From NCBI RefSeq assembly GCF_900103265.1, contig NZ_FMWX01000004.1:277495-341494 (forward strand): DNA of 64,000 nucleotides. The letters run 5' to 3'. Numbering within the stretch: the first letter of the stretch is position 1; each line of letters begins with the position of its first letter. Made by a program: the position numbers and the translations under genes. Source of the DNA: Sphingomonas sp. NFR15. Its GTDB lineage: Bacteria > Pseudomonadota > Alphaproteobacteria > Sphingomonadales > Sphingomonadaceae. A model generated the notes under the pieces. The model was not told where the DNA came from. It did no database searches and saw only the letters and a program-made list of their open reading frames with translations. Below are positions 63,265-64,000 of this stretch, one piece after another.

Positions 63265-63661
63265 GGACGACCACCCGCGTGTCATCCGCGCTGAACGTAG
63301 GGACGAGCTACCGGGGTTCCGACGTGGTCGGGACGCTCGACCGCATCGCTGCGGTTCATGGCCGCCCCAAACGCATTCGCCTGGACAACGGCCCCAAGCT
63401 CATCTCGAGCAATCTCGATTTATGGGCCTACCAGCATGATGTGGTGCTGGGCTTCAGCCGTCCCGGCAAGCCCACGACAATGCGCCCGCCGAGGCGTTCA
63501 ACGGCCGTGTGCGGGCCGAACGCCGCAACGCCTACTGGCTCTTGAGCTTGGACGACGCACAGGTAAAATCTGATGCGTGGCGGCGCGACTACAATGAGCA
63601 TCGTCCGCGCGGCCCCTCCCCCAATGGAGCGCGCTTTTTCGTCACGGCAGGCCTACCCTGA
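63265..63661 (+). pseudogene. Frameshifted remnant of an IS3-family transposase (OrfB)
   Basis: The plus strand encodes the integrase core end of an IS3-family OrfB: SYRGSDVVGTLDRIAAVHGR, RIRLDNGPKLISSNLDLWAY and LGFSRPGKPT. A one-base loss near 63475 shifts the frame, after which NAPAEAFNGRVRAERRNAYW, LLSLDDAQ and WRRDYNEHRPRG follow in another frame to the TGA at 63659-63661. The expected junction is KPTDNA. The N-terminal half and the catalytic first acidic residue are missing or degenerate. Confidence 0.85.
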
Positions 63662-63670
63662 CGAAAAGAA

Positions 63671-64000
63671 TGACCTGCTGCCCGTTTCTTGGGCCGTTTT
63701 GAGCTGGAAAATTCCAGTTATGGAGAAGGGCCAGGGAAGCGGAGTGAGCGATGAAGAGGTCGAAGTTTTCGGAGGCGCAGATCGCCTTCGTGTTGAAGCA
63801 GGCGGAGGATGGGACGAGCGTCGGCGAGGTGTGCCGCAAAACGGGGATCAGCGAGGCGACGTTCTATGCGTGGCGCAAGAAGTACGCGGGTCTGATGCCG
63901 TCGGAGATGCGCCGGCTGCGTCAGCTTGAGGAGGAGAACGCCAAGCTCAAGCGGCTGGTGGCTGATCTGAGCCTCGACAAGGCGATGCTGCAGGATGTCG
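63671..64000 (+). mobile_element. IS3-family element, left part only
   Basis: A likely left end begins TGACCTGCTGCCCGTTTC at 63671 (IS3-family ends start with TG). It is followed 80 bases later by an OrfA gene, and the element continues past the window. It starts 9 bases after the remnant of an older IS3-family transposase in the same orientation. Confidence 0.78.
63751..64000 (+). CDS. IS3 family transposase OrfA, 3' end outside window
   Basis: The first 83 residues of an IS3-family OrfA. It has a helix-turn-helix (RSKFSEAQIAFVLKQAEDG, VGEVCRKTGISEATFYAWRK) and a leucine-zipper-like coiled coil (MRRLRQLEEENAKLKRLVAD, LSLDKAML). OrfA binds the ends and is fused to OrfB by programmed frameshifting in these elements. 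The ATG at 63751 has GGAG 6 bases upstream (63741-63744). Confidence 0.93.
   Translation, partial: MKRSKFSEAQIAFVLKQAEDGTSVGEVCRKTGISEATFYAWRKKYAGLMPSEMRRLRQLEEENAKLKRLVADLSLDKAMLQDV

Noticed and set aside
63573..63929. Plus-strand 118-codon frame over the IS3 end
   Set aside because: It crosses the boundary of two elements and overlaps the real OrfA in another frame.

Overview
The window is high-GC alphaproteobacterial chromosome, most consistent with Sphingomonas or a close relative. Supporting signs are the ChpT phosphotransferase, the RpoH and FnrN-type regulators, a LexA box of the GAAC-N7-GAAC type, and several families of the short palindromic intergenic repeats common in sphingomonads. 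The name of the genus is an inference from these features; no 16S gene is present.

Layout. 1-7.1 kb: translation and secretion housekeeping. A minus-strand ffh-rpsP-rimM-trmD cluster carries a VapBC toxin-antitoxin module between rimM and trmD. Opposite it run mtaB, ftsY and ispZ. 7.1-14.4 kb: a GIY-YIG nuclease gene bracketed by palindromic repeats, the iron superoxide dismutase gene, and a phage-shock locus (pspF divergent from pspABC plus four small membrane proteins, with a sigma-54 promoter). Then come sufE and a ferredoxin-like/J-domain pair. 14.6-22.5 kb: RNase P RNA, an amidase, chpT, a JAMM peptidase, rluD, rpoH, mtgA, and an SOS-type radical SAM/UdgX operon. 22.5-28.7 kb: a hybrid histidine kinase, two oxidoreductases and a polysaccharide flippase. 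28.8-33.2 kb: a Fur-type iron-uptake operon (TonB receptor, DUF3649, PepSY, DUF3325). 33.3-41.1 kb: a plant-sugar locus (esterase, GH95, L-fuconate dehydratase, FucP transporter, zinc dehydrogenase).

41.1-51.0 kb is a low-oxygen island: hemN, ompW, a hemerythrin-like gene, an FnrN-type regulator, cydABX and cydDC, with four FNR-type palindromes in the promoters. It is followed by a DUF2252 gene, an IclR regulator, and a tight four-gene operon (erythromycin esterase family, hydrolase, phosphoribosyltransferase, nitroreductase). 56.9-60.8 kb is a rhamnogalacturonan-degradation operon whose first visible gene is only a C-terminal remnant. Beyond it lies a mobile-element graveyard: an intact IS5-family element with a passenger gene, fragments of unidentified genes, a frameshifted IS3 transposase remnant, and the left end of a further IS3-family element running out of the window.

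The most unusual points are: the toxin-antitoxin module spliced into the trmD operon with an ATGA overlap; an in-frame palindromic repeat inside mtaB; the run of PspB-like small proteins; the probably leaderless SOS promoter of the UdgX operon; and an IS5 passenger gene whose stop codon is supplied by the target-site duplication.
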